NCBI GenBank assembly: GCA_002255955.1
Contig: NKIM01000014.1
Coordinates: 62,001-126,000 of the forward strand
Direction: 5' to 3'
Origin: Burkholderiales bacterium PBB2
GTDB lineage: Bacteria > Pseudomonadota > Gammaproteobacteria > Burkholderiales > Burkholderiaceae_C
Length of the DNA: 64,000 nt
A model generated the notes under the pieces. That model did not search any database and was not told where the DNA came from. It worked only from the letters and a program-made list of their open reading frames with translations. Every line of letters begins with the position of its first letter. Positions within the stretch are counted from its first letter, which is position 1. Shown here in pieces: positions 40,675 to 49,188 of this stretch. The translations under genes and the position numbers were made by a program.

Positions 40675-41814
40675 TCAGCTGAGATCGGCAATCAGGACGG
40701 CGGCCTGCAAAGGCATGCGGGTCGGCAGGCGACGCACGCGGGCAAAACCGGCTTGCAGCAGCAGCTCGCGCAGCTGCGCCTCACTGCGCGGCCGGCCCTG
40801 CCCCATGGCCATGAGGTAGAAGCCAAAATAGGCGTGGCCCATGGCCTCGGCACCGGGGGTCTCGGCCAAGGGCTCGGCCAGCAGCAAACGCCCGCCTGAA
40901 GGCAAGGCCTGGCACACCGCCCTCAGCAGCCGCAAGACCTGCGCGTCCTCATGGTCATGAACCACCCGCAGCAAGGTGATGAGATCAGCCCCGGTCGGCA
41001 AGGCATCGCGAAAAAAATCGCCCCCCACCGCGCTGCAGCGCCCGCTCAGGGCGGCGCGTTCGAAACGCGGCCCGGCGCCTTGAATCACACCGGGCAGGTC
41101 GAAAATCTGAACCTGCAAAGCCGGCGCATGGGTCGCCGCTGCACAGGCAAAGGCGCCGTCACCGCCGCCGACGTCAAGCAAGCGCCGATGCCGATGCATG
41201 GGGTAAGCCTGCAAGACCTGCTCGGCCACCAAGGGCTGGGAGGCGGCCATCAGCGCCGAATAGGCCGCCACCTCCGTTCGCGGCAAATCCCCGGGCGCCG
41301 CAGCGCCTGAATAGGGCCAGTAACCGGCCAGATGCGCCTTCGACGGCAGCCCGCGCAGTAAGGCCAATGGATCGGCCAGATCGCGGTACAGCGCAGCGTG
41401 GTGTTCGACCATGGCTGCCAGCCCGGCATTGCCCACCATGGGCGCGCCCAAAGCCCCGAGGCCAAAGCGACCCTGTGGGCGAAGCTCCAACAAGCGCAAG
41501 GACACGGCAGCCAGCAGCAAGCGCTCGGCAGCCTCTGCACTGAGTTTCAAACGCGGCGCCAACTCAAGCGCCGTCTGCGGCCCCTGCTCTGCCAGCAGGT
41601 CAAAGAGCCGCAGTTGCACGCAAGCCTGCAGCACCTGCGAATAGACGAAACCGGCCAGCAGATCGAAGAGTTGCGTGGCCCGCCGCCGTGCGATCCAGCG
41701 GGTCGGCACGAAGGCCTCGGCCCAGCGGCGAAAGCCCGCGCTGCTGAGCAGGCGGTCGCGCCAGGCCAAGGGCGCGTCGCTCCAATGCGTCAGGCTGGCG
41801 GCCATGTCCTTCAT
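40675..41814 (-). CDS. crtF: Demethylspheroidene O-methyltransferase
   Basis: CrtF is a SAM-dependent methyltransferase that methylates the C1 hydroxyl of hydroxycarotenoids in the spheroidene/spirilloxanthin pathways. The 379-residue protein has a dimerisation region (residues about 40-110, LFDLLAGFVYSQVLQACVQL) and SAM motif LLDVGGGDGAFACAAA, then RVVHDHEDAQVLRLL in the catalytic region. Its start overlaps the crtE stop by one base. Downstream 130 bases carry the bchC operators. Confidence 0.92.
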   Translation of the reverse strand: MKDMAASLTHWSDAPLAWRDRLLSSAGFRRWAEAFVPTRWIARRRATQLFDLLAGFVYSQVLQACVQLRLFDLLAEQGPQTALELAPRLKLSAEAAERLLLAAVSLRLLELRPQGRFGLGALGAPMVGNAGLAAMVEHHAALYRDLADPLALLRGLPSKAHLAGYWPYSGAAAPGDLPRTEVAAYSALMAASQPLVAEQVLQAYPMHRHRRLLDVGGGDGAFACAAATHAPALQVQIFDLPGVIQGAGPRFERAALSGRCSAVGGDFFRDALPTGADLITLLRVVHDHEDAQVLRLLRAVCQALPSGGRLLLAEPLAETPGAEAMGHAYFGFYLMAMGQGRPRSEAQLRELLLQAGFARVRRLPTRMPLQAAVLIADLS

Positions 41815-42692
41815 CAGGCCGCCGCGGCCACACGCTCCATCAGCTGCTGCGGCAGCAAACGCTGCGCTTCATGACGGATCATCTGGCGAAACTGCGCCGC
41901 GCCCGGGCAGGCGGGCACGGTCTGCAGCGTGAGCTGAATCAGGCGGTGGAACTCGGCCAGTGCGCCTTCCAGACCCAGCTCATGCGCCATGCTGGGCCGC
42001 CCCAGGGCCAGGTCTTGCCCACCGGGCTTGCCGGTGGCGCTGGAGTCCAGGGCCACATCGCGGATGTCATCGGCCACCTGGTAAGCCATGCCCAGTTGCT
42101 CGCCGAGGGCGCGCCAAGGCGTGCCATCGGCGCCGGCCGCTTGTGCGCCGGCCATGGTGGCGGCCGCAAACAAGGCGCCGGTCTTGGCCTGCTGGTAGTC
42201 GCGCAGCGAGAGCTGCGGTTCGCACTCCCAGGCCTGGCCGGCCACGATGCCCAGGGGCATACCAACCCCTCGGCAGACAGTTTGCAGGAGCTGCGGCAAA
42301 CGCGACAAATGGCGCCGCGCGCGGCTGCCCAGCACCTCAAAAGCAGCAACGATCAGCGCATCACCCGCCAGCACGGCCAGCCGTTCACCAAAGAGGCGCT
42401 GCACCGAAGGCAGGCCGCGCCGCAGATCGGCCGCATCAAAGCAAGGCAGATCGTCGTGGACCAGGGATGCGCAGTGCAGCAGCTCAATCGCTGCCGCCGC
42501 CCCTTCGCTGAGAGCGCTGTCGTCTTCACCGCAGGCCTGGGACACGGCCAAGCACAGGGTCGGCCGGATCCGCGCGCCACCGGGAAAGACGGCGTGCTGC
42601 ATGGCCGCACCCAAGGCCGGTGGATGCCCGGCTTGCAGACTGGGCGCCAGACTGGCGCGCAAGGCACGCTCGATTCGGTCTTGGTGAGGCAT
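41814..42692 (-). CDS. crtE: Geranylgeranyl diphosphate synthase
   Basis: CrtE supplies GGPP for carotenoids and the chlorophyll tail. The protein (292 residues from the chosen start) has the first Asp-rich motif DDLPCFD (in VHDDLPCFDAADLRRG) and the second motif VADDIRDV. ATG 42692 (MPHQDRIERA) has AGGG upstream. The in-frame ATG at 42740 has no ribosome site and lies inside a PpsR-type box (42735-42752), so it is unlikely to be used. Divergent from crtD across a shared operator. Confidence 0.92.
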   Translation of the reverse strand: MPHQDRIERALRASLAPSLQAGHPPALGAAMQHAVFPGGARIRPTLCLAVSQACGEDDSALSEGAAAAIELLHCASLVHDDLPCFDAADLRRGLPSVQRLFGERLAVLAGDALIVAAFEVLGSRARRHLSRLPQLLQTVCRGVGMPLGIVAGQAWECEPQLSLRDYQQAKTGALFAAATMAGAQAAGADGTPWRALGEQLGMAYQVADDIRDVALDSSATGKPGGQDLALGRPSMAHELGLEGALAEFHRLIQLTLQTVPACPGAAQFRQMIRHEAQRLLPQQLMERVAAAA

Positions 42693-42734
42693 GGACAAAA
42701 CCCTGGTGGAGTGGGAATTCGCTGGATCAGCGCT

Positions 42735-42778
42735 CGTCATACTAAATTTACATTAATATGTGTCAATTAGCATAGACA
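42735..42778. promoter_or_regulatory. Tandem PpsR boxes with 8-bp spacing between crtE and crtD
   Basis: CGTCATACTAAATTTACA (42735-42752; one mismatch) and TGTCAATTAGCATAGACA (42761-42778; exact TGT-N12-ACA) are separated by exactly 8 bases. The second lies 18 bases before the crtD start, and the first just ahead of the crtE coding start. This is the textbook CrtJ/PpsR arrangement and should repress both divergent carotenoid operons under oxygen. Confidence 0.8.
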
Positions 42779-42796
42779 CACAAACTGGCGGCGTCA

Positions 42797-44491
42797 ATGA
42801 ACTTGCCTGTCCCACCCGCAGCCGCTTCGCCTCCCCCTCTGCCCTCCCCCTCTTTCCGAGCCTTCGGCAGCGCAGCGCGCACGCCACAGGTGCTGGTGGT
42901 GGGCGCCGGCATTGGCGGGCTGACGGCTGCCGCCCTGCTGGCGCAGCAGGGCCTGGCCGTGCAGGTGCTGGAGCGTGCAGCCTCGCCCGGCGGCAAGATG
43001 CGCCAGGTCGCACACGGCGGCGAGCATCTGGACGGCGGGCCCACGGTCTTGACCATGCGCTGGGTGTTTGATGCGGTGTTTGAGCGCCTGGGCCTGAGCC
43101 TGGACGAACACCTGGGACTGCAGCGCTGCAGCGTGCTGGCCCGCCACGCCTGGGGTGCCGGGGAGCGCCTGGACCTGCTGGCCGATCTGGAGTCCAGCGT
43201 CGCCGCCATTCGTGAGTTCAGCGGCGCCGCCGAAGCGCAGCGCTACCGGGCGTTTTGCGCTCGCGCCCAGGCGGTCTACCAAACCCTGGACCGGCCCTTC
43301 ATGCAGAGCAGCCTGCCGACACCGGGCTCCCTGGCCTGGCGGGTGCTGCGGCAGCAAGGCCCGGCTGGCCTGCTGCAGCTGCTGCGCATCTCTCCCTTCA
43401 CGACACTGTGGCAGGAACTGGGGCGCTACTTCCACGATCCCCGCCTGCGCCAGCTGTTCGGGCGCTATGCCACGTATTGCGGCTCCTCCCCGTTCGAGGC
43501 GCCGGCCACGCTGATGCTGGTGGCCCATGTCGAGCGCGAGGCGGTCTGGCAGATCGAGGGCGGCATGTACCGCCTGGCGCAGGCGTTGGCGGCGGCTGGC
43601 CGCCAGCACGGGGCGAGCTACCGCTATGGCTGCGAGGTGCGCGAAGTGCTGCTGCACAGCGATGGCCGCGTGGCCGGTGTCGAGCTGGCCAGTGGCGAGC
43701 GATTGCACGCCGATGCCGTGCTCTTCAATGGCGACGCCCAAGCTCTGTCCAGCGGTCTTCTGGGCCGGCCGGTGCAGCAGGCCTTGGGGCTGCCAGCCAC
43801 GCCGGCCGCGGCCTCTCTGTCGGCCCTGACCTGGCATGGCCAGGCCGAAGTCGAGGCCGCGCCCGGCGGCTTCGAGCTGTCTCACCACAATGTCTTTTTC
43901 GGCCGCCCCGAGCACTACCGCGCCGAATTCGAGGCGGTGGCGGCAGGCCGCCTGCCCGAGTCACCCACCGTCTACGTCTGTGCCCAGGACCGCTCCGGCG
44001 CTGCCCTGGGCAAGCCACGGCCCAAGGGCCAGACCGAGCGACTGATGTGCCTGGTCAATGCCCCGGCCATGGCCCCGGGCCGCGCCGCCCCGCGGCACCT
44101 GAACGAATCGGAGATTGCGCGATGCCAAGAACAGATGTGGGCTCAGCTGAGCCAGGCCGGCCTGCGCCTGAATCGATTCAGCGAGGCGCCGCCGCTGTGC
44201 ACCCGGCCGGAGGACTTTGCACAGCTGTTTCCGGGGACCGGCGGGGCGCTCTATGGCCCGGCCAGCCAGGGCTGGCGGGCCAGCTTTCAGGCGCGGCCGG
44301 ATGGCTGCAGCCGAGTTCCGGGCCTGTTCCTGGCGGGGGGCTCGGTGCACCCTGGGCCGGGCATACCGATGGCAGCCCTATCGGGCCAGCGGGCCGCCGA
44401 GCTGATCGGCGCGGCCCTGCATTCGACGCGCCGCTGGGCTCGCTGGACGGCACCGGGCCGGCTTACGCCTGGTGGTATGTCGACGCCTTGA
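42797..44491 (+). CDS. crtD: Methoxyneurosporene/1-hydroxycarotenoid 3,4-desaturase
   Basis: CrtD is an FAD-dependent phytoene-desaturase-family enzyme that adds the 3,4 double bond. The 564-residue protein has a Pro/Ala-rich N-terminal extension of about 30 residues, the FAD motif VLVVGAGIGGLTAAALLAQQ at 32-51, and the C-terminal family signature FLAGGSVHPGPGIPMAALSG. The last ~20 residues overlap the conserved beginning of CrtC in another frame. It is the first gene of the crtD-crtC-bciA operon, with a perfect PpsR box ahead of it. Confidence 0.9.
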   Translation: MNLPVPPAAASPPPLPSPSFRAFGSAARTPQVLVVGAGIGGLTAAALLAQQGLAVQVLERAASPGGKMRQVAHGGEHLDGGPTVLTMRWVFDAVFERLGLSLDEHLGLQRCSVLARHAWGAGERLDLLADLESSVAAIREFSGAAEAQRYRAFCARAQAVYQTLDRPFMQSSLPTPGSLAWRVLRQQGPAGLLQLLRISPFTTLWQELGRYFHDPRLRQLFGRYATYCGSSPFEAPATLMLVAHVEREAVWQIEGGMYRLAQALAAAGRQHGASYRYGCEVREVLLHSDGRVAGVELASGERLHADAVLFNGDAQALSSGLLGRPVQQALGLPATPAAASLSALTWHGQAEVEAAPGGFELSHHNVFFGRPEHYRAEFEAVAAGRLPESPTVYVCAQDRSGAALGKPRPKGQTERLMCLVNAPAMAPGRAAPRHLNESEIARCQEQMWAQLSQAGLRLNRFSEAPPLCTRPEDFAQLFPGTGGALYGPASQGWRASFQARPDGCSRVPGLFLAGGSVHPGPGIPMAALSGQRAAELIGAALHSTRRWARWTAPGRLTPGGMSTP

Positions 44492-45402
44492 GTGAGCCAC
44501 AAGCCGACGGCAGCCACTACGCCCTGAGCCTGATCGCCTTCATCGGCAGCGTGTTCTCGCCCTACTACGCCTGGGCACGCCAGCGTCAAGGTGCGGCTGT
44601 GCGGCCGGCCGCCCATTGCGCGCTGAACGTCTCGCTCTACCACCGCCCCGCGGGCCGCAAGGCTTACCGAAGACTCTGGGCCATGACCGAGCGCAGCGAA
44701 GCCCAGCTGCGGCGCCGCGCCGATTCGCTGCAGATCGGCCCCAGCCGCCTGCGCTGGGCACAGGACGGCTCGCTGCAGATCTCCGTCGATGAGTGGACCG
44801 CGCCCTGGCCGCAGCGCCTGCGCGGCGAGATCCAGCTGCGGCCACGCGTGCTGCCGGGCCAGGCCTTTGCGCTCGATGCCGCCGGCCGCCACCACTGGCA
44901 GCCCATCAGTCCGCGCGCCGATCTGGCGCTGGACTTCGAGGCGCCGCGCGGCCTGCGCTGGCAAGGCCAGGCCTACCTCGACAGCAACCGCGGCGAGCGG
45001 CCGCTGGAGGACGATTTCCTCAGCTGGCAATGGTCGCGCCGAGATCTGGGCGCGCAGGGCAGCCGGGTGCTGTACGACGTTCAAGCCTGCGTGGGTGCCA
45101 GGCAGACTCTGGCCCTAGATTTCGACGAACACGGCGGCATCCAGACCCGGCCTGCACCGCCCGAATGCGGACTGCCCGGCACGGCCTGGGGCCTGGCGCG
45201 CAGCACGCGCGCCGACCGTACGCCGGTGCTGGCCAGCACGCTGGAAAGTGGCCCCTTCTACAGCCGCTCCTTGCTGCGCGATCCGATCGACGGCAGCCTG
45301 GCCGTGCATGAGAGCCTCTCGCTGCAACGTTTTCGCCAGCCCTGGGTACAAGCCCTGCTGCCCTTTCGCATGCCACGCCGCTCCAGCGGAGCGTGGGCAT
45401 GA
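44197..45402 (+). CDS. crtC: Hydroxyneurosporene synthase (carotenoid 1,2-hydratase); start unresolved
   Basis: CrtC hydrates the carotenoid psi end. The conserved region begins at about 44422 (FDAPLGSLDGTGPAYAWWYV) and continues with DALSEPQADGSHYALSLIAF and IGSVFSPYYAWARQRQ, clearly CrtC, down to the ATGA overlap with bciA. No ATG, GTG or TTG exists in this frame between 44197 and 44422. The GTG at 44197, with GAGG upstream, gives 401 residues with a ~75-residue extension inside crtD. A TTG at 44488 overlapping the crtD stop would delete the conserved AWWYVDA. I report the GTG as the nearest standard start that keeps the conserved part. Confidence 0.8.
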   Translation: MHPAGGLCTAVSGDRRGALWPGQPGLAGQLSGAAGWLQPSSGPVPGGGLGAPWAGHTDGSPIGPAGRRADRRGPAFDAPLGSLDGTGPAYAWWYVDALSEPQADGSHYALSLIAFIGSVFSPYYAWARQRQGAAVRPAAHCALNVSLYHRPAGRKAYRRLWAMTERSEAQLRRRADSLQIGPSRLRWAQDGSLQISVDEWTAPWPQRLRGEIQLRPRVLPGQAFALDAAGRHHWQPISPRADLALDFEAPRGLRWQGQAYLDSNRGERPLEDDFLSWQWSRRDLGAQGSRVLYDVQACVGARQTLALDFDEHGGIQTRPAPPECGLPGTAWGLARSTRADRTPVLASTLESGPFYSRSLLRDPIDGSLAVHESLSLQRFRQPWVQALLPFRMPRRSSGAWA

Positions 45403-46394
45403 GCGCGCAGCGCATCTTCATGCTGGGCGCCACCGGCACCATTGGCCAGGCCACCGTGCGCGCCCTGCTGAAGCGTGGGCATGAGGTCGTGTGTTTCGTG
45501 CGGCCGCGCTCCGGCGTCGGCGCGCGCATGGATGCCCTCGCCTGCGAACGGCTCCTGCCGGGCGCCCAGCTGCGCTTTGGCGAGGTCTGCGACGCGGCTT
45601 CGCTGGCCCAGGAGGGCTTTCGCGGCGAGCGCTTTGACGCCTGGGTGTCCTGCCTGGCCTCACGCAGCGGCACGCCGGCCGACGCCTGGGCCATCGACCA
45701 CCGCGCCCATGTCCAGGCCCTGGCCGAGGTGCAGCGGGCCGGTGTCAAAAAAGTCGTGTTGCTGTCGGCCATCTGCGTGCAAAAACCGCAGCTGGCTTTC
45801 CAGCAGGCCAAGCTGCGCTTTGAACAGGCCTTGATCAAGTCAGACCTGGACTACAGCATCGTCCGCCCCACGGCCTTCTTCAAATCACTGTCGGGTCAGG
45901 TCGAGCGGGTGCGGCGCGGCCAGCCCTATCTGCTGTTTGGCGATGGCGCGCTGACCGCTTGCAAGCCGATCAGCGACACCGATCTGGCCGACTACCTGGC
46001 CGATTGCATCGACCTGCGCGAGCGCAGCCGGCGCATCCTGCCCATCGGCGGCCCGGGCCCGGCGCTGACGCCGCGCCAACAGGGCGAGCTCTTGTTTGCA
46101 GCCTTCGGCTTGACGCCCATATTCCGCCAGGTCCCCGTGGCCTTGATGGATGCCATCATTGGCGTGCTCGCCACCCTGGGCCATGCCCTGCCTTCGCTAG
46201 CCGCCAAGGCCGAGCTGGCCCGCATCGGCCGCTACTACGCGACCGAATCCATGCTGGTGCTGAACCCCGGCACCGGCCGCTACGACGCGGCGGCCACCCC
46301 CTCGACTGGCACGCAGACCCTGGGAGCTTTCTTTGCCGACCTGGCCCGTGGCGCTGTCGCGCTGCCGGAGCGCGGCGACCACGCCGTGTTCTGA
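45399..46394 (+). CDS. bciA: Divinyl (bacterio)chlorophyllide a 8-vinyl reductase, BciA type
   Basis: BciA is the NAD(P)H-dependent enzyme reducing the C8 vinyl group. The 331-residue protein has the nucleotide motif GATGTIGQATVRALLKRGH at its N-terminus and family blocks YSIVRPTAFFKSLSGQV and LLFGDGALTACKPISD. ATG at 45399 overlaps the crtC stop. Being translationally coupled to crtDC is notable, since the 8-vinyl reductase often lies apart from crt genes. No BchJ or BciB-type gene was seen in the window. Confidence 0.88.
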   Translation: MSAQRIFMLGATGTIGQATVRALLKRGHEVVCFVRPRSGVGARMDALACERLLPGAQLRFGEVCDAASLAQEGFRGERFDAWVSCLASRSGTPADAWAIDHRAHVQALAEVQRAGVKKVVLLSAICVQKPQLAFQQAKLRFEQALIKSDLDYSIVRPTAFFKSLSGQVERVRRGQPYLLFGDGALTACKPISDTDLADYLADCIDLRERSRRILPIGGPGPALTPRQQGELLFAAFGLTPIFRQVPVALMDAIIGVLATLGHALPSLAAKAELARIGRYYATESMLVLNPGTGRYDAAATPSTGTQTLGAFFADLARGAVALPERGDHAVF

Positions 46395-46415
46395 AGCGGC
46401 GGCTGCCGCGCCGGC

Positions 46416-47033
46416 TCAGGCGCCGAAGTCGCCCAGCAGGCTGCTCAAAGTGGCGGCAGGAATCTCGGCATCGACCGGATAGGCCGGATGCTCACAGCCC
46501 ACGGTGGCCGAGGCGCCGGTGCGCAAGGCGTCGCGCTGCTCGGGGCTGAAATCGAAGCGCAGGAAATGAATCGTGCCGACCGCCGCCGGCGTGGCTGGCG
46601 CAGCACCGGTGGGCGAGCCAGCTTGGGGCTCCGGCGGCATGTCCTCATTGGCCACGGCATAGACCCGGCCCAGGCCTTGGATCTCCACAAAAAAGCGCTG
46701 CTCCACGCCGGCGAGCTGGGGCAGCTCCTGCTCGCGCTGGCGGGCGTCGGCAAACTCGATCATCAGCGTGGCACGCCAGTCGCTACCGCGCGGTGCCAAG
46801 GCCGCGTAGAGCACGCGCTCGCGTTCCACATCCTCAGGGTCGACCAGGCGCTCGGCCAGCAAGACCTCCTGCAGCTGGTAGCGCAGGGTCTGCTCGCTCT
46901 CGAACTGCAGGCGCATGTGCTCGCCCAGCAGCACCGAACGGCGCTGCCGGTGCTCCAGGATGTCCTCGTGGTGGGCTCGCCGGTAGTCGCTGTAGGCCTC
47001 GAGGCTCAACACGCTGTCTGCGCTGATGCTCAT
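46416..47033 (-). CDS. DUF3501 family protein
   Basis: The 205-residue protein begins MSISADSVLSLEAYSDYRRA and contains RVLYAALAPRGSDWRATLMI and FRFDF-like repeats typical of DUF3501, a soluble family of unknown function usually near rubrerythrin-type or Fe-S oxidoreductase genes. ATG 47033 has a strong AAGGAG. Such partner genes are not in this window. It converges with bciA (21-base gap) and marks the right border of the photosynthesis cluster. Confidence 0.75.
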   Translation of the reverse strand: MSISADSVLSLEAYSDYRRAHHEDILEHRQRRSVLLGEHMRLQFESEQTLRYQLQEVLLAERLVDPEDVERERVLYAALAPRGSDWRATLMIEFADARQREQELPQLAGVEQRFFVEIQGLGRVYAVANEDMPPEPQAGSPTGAAPATPAAVGTIHFLRFDFSPEQRDALRTGASATVGCEHPAYPVDAEIPAATLSSLLGDFGA

Positions 47034-47112
47034 GAATCTCCTTCGCGCTCCACCATCTCTGGGCGCGTCTGCATGGTAGCGCGCCAATCCAGCGGCCCGG
47101 CGGAGCTTGAAC

Positions 47113-47982
47113 TCAGAGCAAGGCGCTGTACCAGCGCAGATCGAGCAGCTTGCGCGCCAGCTGGTGGCTGCGGCCTTGCGGGTCGGCCAGGTTGTGCAGG
47201 ATGTCGAAATGGTTGCAGCCGGCAATCTCCTCGCAGATGGGCACGGCGCGCCGGCCCCAGGCCTGGCGGATCAGGCGGTTCTGGCGCCGGAACTCCTCGC
47301 TCTCCTCGCTGCCGCAGACCGCATACAGCGGCGTGTCGGGCGCAGGGAAATGCACCGGGCTGAGGCGGCGCACGCTGTCGGCATCGAGCTTCAGATCGCC
47401 CTGCAGAAACGGCGTCTGCCGGATCGGGGCCAGGTCATGCAGACCCGAGATCGAGAGCACACCCTTGACCAGATGGCGCGGCAGATCGGGCGCCACCGAT
47501 TTCCAGTCGCAGCAGCTCAGCATGGCGGCCAGATGCGCCCCGGCCGAATGCCCGACCAGCACGATGCGGTTGGGATCGCCCCCATGCTGGGCAGCATGTC
47601 GCCAGACCCAGGCCAGGCTGTGCACCAGCTGCAGCGGAATGCGCTCCATGCTGACCGAGGGGCAGAGCGCGTAATTGGGCACCACCACCATCGCGCCCTC
47701 GTCGGTGAAGGCACTGGCGACGAAGGAATGGTCCGATTTGTCGAGGGCACGCCAGTAGCCGCCGTGCAGAAACATCAGCACCGGCGCTTGCGCCGCTTCG
47801 GTCGGAAACACATCGAGCCGCTCGCTAGGCGCGGCGCCGTAGGCAATGTCCAGCACGCAAGGCGCCTGATCCCGCACCAGCTGCGAGGCGCGCGTCCAAC
47901 GATCGAGCAGCACCGCACTGTCGGGCACACGCGCCCGGTTGTTGTACTGGGCATCGAACCATTCGGCGCTGCGTCGAAGCAT
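47113..47982 (-). CDS. Alpha/beta hydrolase (esterase / kynurenine-formamidase-like)
   Basis: A 289-residue alpha/beta-hydrolase. The oxyanion-hole motif FLHGGYWRALDKSDH, the nucleophile elbow GHSAGAHLAA and the late histidine region GCNHFDILHNLAD are in the correct order for a Ser-Asp-His triad. HGGYW with DKSDHSF is typical of the kynurenine-formamidase-like group, but no kynurenine genes lie nearby, so substrate is unknown. ATG 47982 has GAGGA upstream. Confidence 0.8.
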   Translation of the reverse strand: MLRRSAEWFDAQYNNRARVPDSAVLLDRWTRASQLVRDQAPCVLDIAYGAAPSERLDVFPTEAAQAPVLMFLHGGYWRALDKSDHSFVASAFTDEGAMVVVPNYALCPSVSMERIPLQLVHSLAWVWRHAAQHGGDPNRIVLVGHSAGAHLAAMLSCCDWKSVAPDLPRHLVKGVLSISGLHDLAPIRQTPFLQGDLKLDADSVRRLSPVHFPAPDTPLYAVCGSEESEEFRRQNRLIRQAWGRRAVPICEEIAGCNHFDILHNLADPQGRSHQLARKLLDLRWYSALL

Positions 47983-48137
47983 GGAGGAATCCTCAAAGTG
48001 CTGGGGCCTTGGCAGCATGCCAAGCCACTCTGGCGCTGTCCACTGCGACAGGCTTGCCCAGCCCCGCTTGACGGGCCTGGCGGCCTAACTGTCGGCATGG
48101 GCGCAACAGCGGGTGTAGGCCCTGGCGCACGCGGGCA

Positions 48138-48173
48138 AGAAAAAAGCCCAGCGAACTTTCGTTCACTGGGCTT
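48138..48173 (-). terminator. Rho-independent terminator after tRNA-Val
   Basis: AAGCCCAG (48144-48151) pairs with CTGGGCTT (48166-48173), extended after one mismatch by GAAC/GTTC around the loop tttc. On the minus strand the stem is followed by a T-run (read as agaaaaaa on the plus strand, 48139-48146). It lies a few bases past the tRNA 3' end. Confidence 0.8.
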
Positions 48174-48177
48174 GATC

Positions 48178-48252
48178 TGGTGGGCGGTGCAGGGTTCGAA
48201 CCTGCGACCCCTGCCGTGTGAAGGCAGTGCTCTACCGCTGAGCTAACCGCCC
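48178..48252 (-). tRNA. tRNA-Val (CAC)
   Basis: The minus strand folds as a cloverleaf: acceptor GGGCGGT paired with ACCGCCC, D-arm TTAGCTCAGCGGTAGAGCA, anticodon stem CTGCC/GGCAG with loop TTCACAC (anticodon CAC, reading GUG), T-arm GCAGGTTCGAACCCTGC, and an encoded CCA end. It lies downstream of dnaQ in the same direction and ends at a clear terminator. Confidence 0.95.
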
Positions 48253-48396
48253 GGTAATCTGAGGCGGGCGACGACGATCAGGATTCTTGGGTGGGCTCGA
48301 TCTTCGCTAACCGGGAAGCCCTCTATTATGCCACGTGTTTTTAGAGCTCGACAAGCCTTGCGCTGAAAAACTTCAAAAAGGCGGCTGAGAAGCGGC

Positions 48397-49104
48397 TCAG
48401 ATGCCGTCTTGCCAAACCCGCTTGCCGCCGCTGCTCTTGTCCAGCTCGCCCAGCACCTTGGTGTGTGCGGCCAGCTCGGCCTCGTCGGCGCGCAGCACGG
48501 GCAGCTCGAAGCTGCGCAGGTCCACCGCGGCGAGCTTGAACTCGGCCGAATCGCTGTCCCCACCGGCGTCGTCAATCAAGAGCGCGTCCTGGCCGCGCGT
48601 CATATTGATGTAGACGTCGGCCAGCAGCTCCGCATCGAGCAAAGCGCCGTGCAGCGTCCGGCCCGAGTTGTCCACTTCCAGGCGGCGGCACAGCGCGTCC
48701 AGGGAATTGGCCTTGCCCGGGAACATCTCGCGAGCCATCAGCAACGTGTCGCGCACGCTGCCGACCACGTCGGTGATGGGCGGCTTGCGCAGGCGCTTCA
48801 GCTCGGCGTTGACGAAGCCAATGTCAAAAGGCGCGTTGTGAATGACCAGCTCGGCGCCGGCCAGGAACTCGAGCAACTCCTCGACGATCTCGGCGAACTT
48901 GGGCTTGTCGGCCAAAAAGGCCTCGGTCAGACCGTGCACCCGCAGCGCGTCTTCATGGCTGGCCCGCTCGGGGTTGATGTAGAGGTGCAGGTTGTTGCCG
49001 GTCAGCTGCCGGTTGATCATCTCAACGCAGCCGATTTCAATGATGCGGTCACCGCCCTCGGCCAGCAGGCCGGTGGTTTCGGTGTCGAAGAAAATTTGAC
49101 GCAT
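48397..49104 (-). CDS. dnaQ: DNA polymerase III epsilon subunit (3'-5' proofreading exonuclease)
   Basis: The 235-residue protein has ExoI FFDTETTGL (residues 5-13), ExoII HNAPFDIGFVNAEL and ExoIII HGALLDAELLADVY, with the catalytic acidic residues of DEDDh exonucleases. The C-terminal part after about 175 holds the segment for polymerase alpha binding. The tRNA-Val gene follows 144 bases downstream. Confidence 0.95.
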   Translation of the reverse strand: MRQIFFDTETTGLLAEGGDRIIEIGCVEMINRQLTGNNLHLYINPERASHEDALRVHGLTEAFLADKPKFAEIVEELLEFLAGAELVIHNAPFDIGFVNAELKRLRKPPITDVVGSVRDTLLMAREMFPGKANSLDALCRRLEVDNSGRTLHGALLDAELLADVYINMTRGQDALLIDDAGGDSDSAEFKLAAVDLRSFELPVLRADEAELAAHTKVLGELDKSSGGKRVWQDGI

Positions 49105-49188
49105 GGGTCAGTCGGTCACTCGTTCTGTCAGTCGTTCGGTGGGGTCAAGGACGGGCGCAGGGGCCGGCCCGCTGCACCACTGCTCCAA

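Noticed and set aside
42693-42740. Longer crtE starting at ATG 42740
   Set aside because: No ribosome site and the ATG lies within a PpsR-type box; the ATG at 42692 is better.
46395-47112. Possible insertion sequence or attachment site at the right edge of the photosynthesis cluster
   Set aside because: No transposase, inverted repeats or duplicated tRNA end were found; the tRNA-Val at 48178 has no visible partial copy near the left border.
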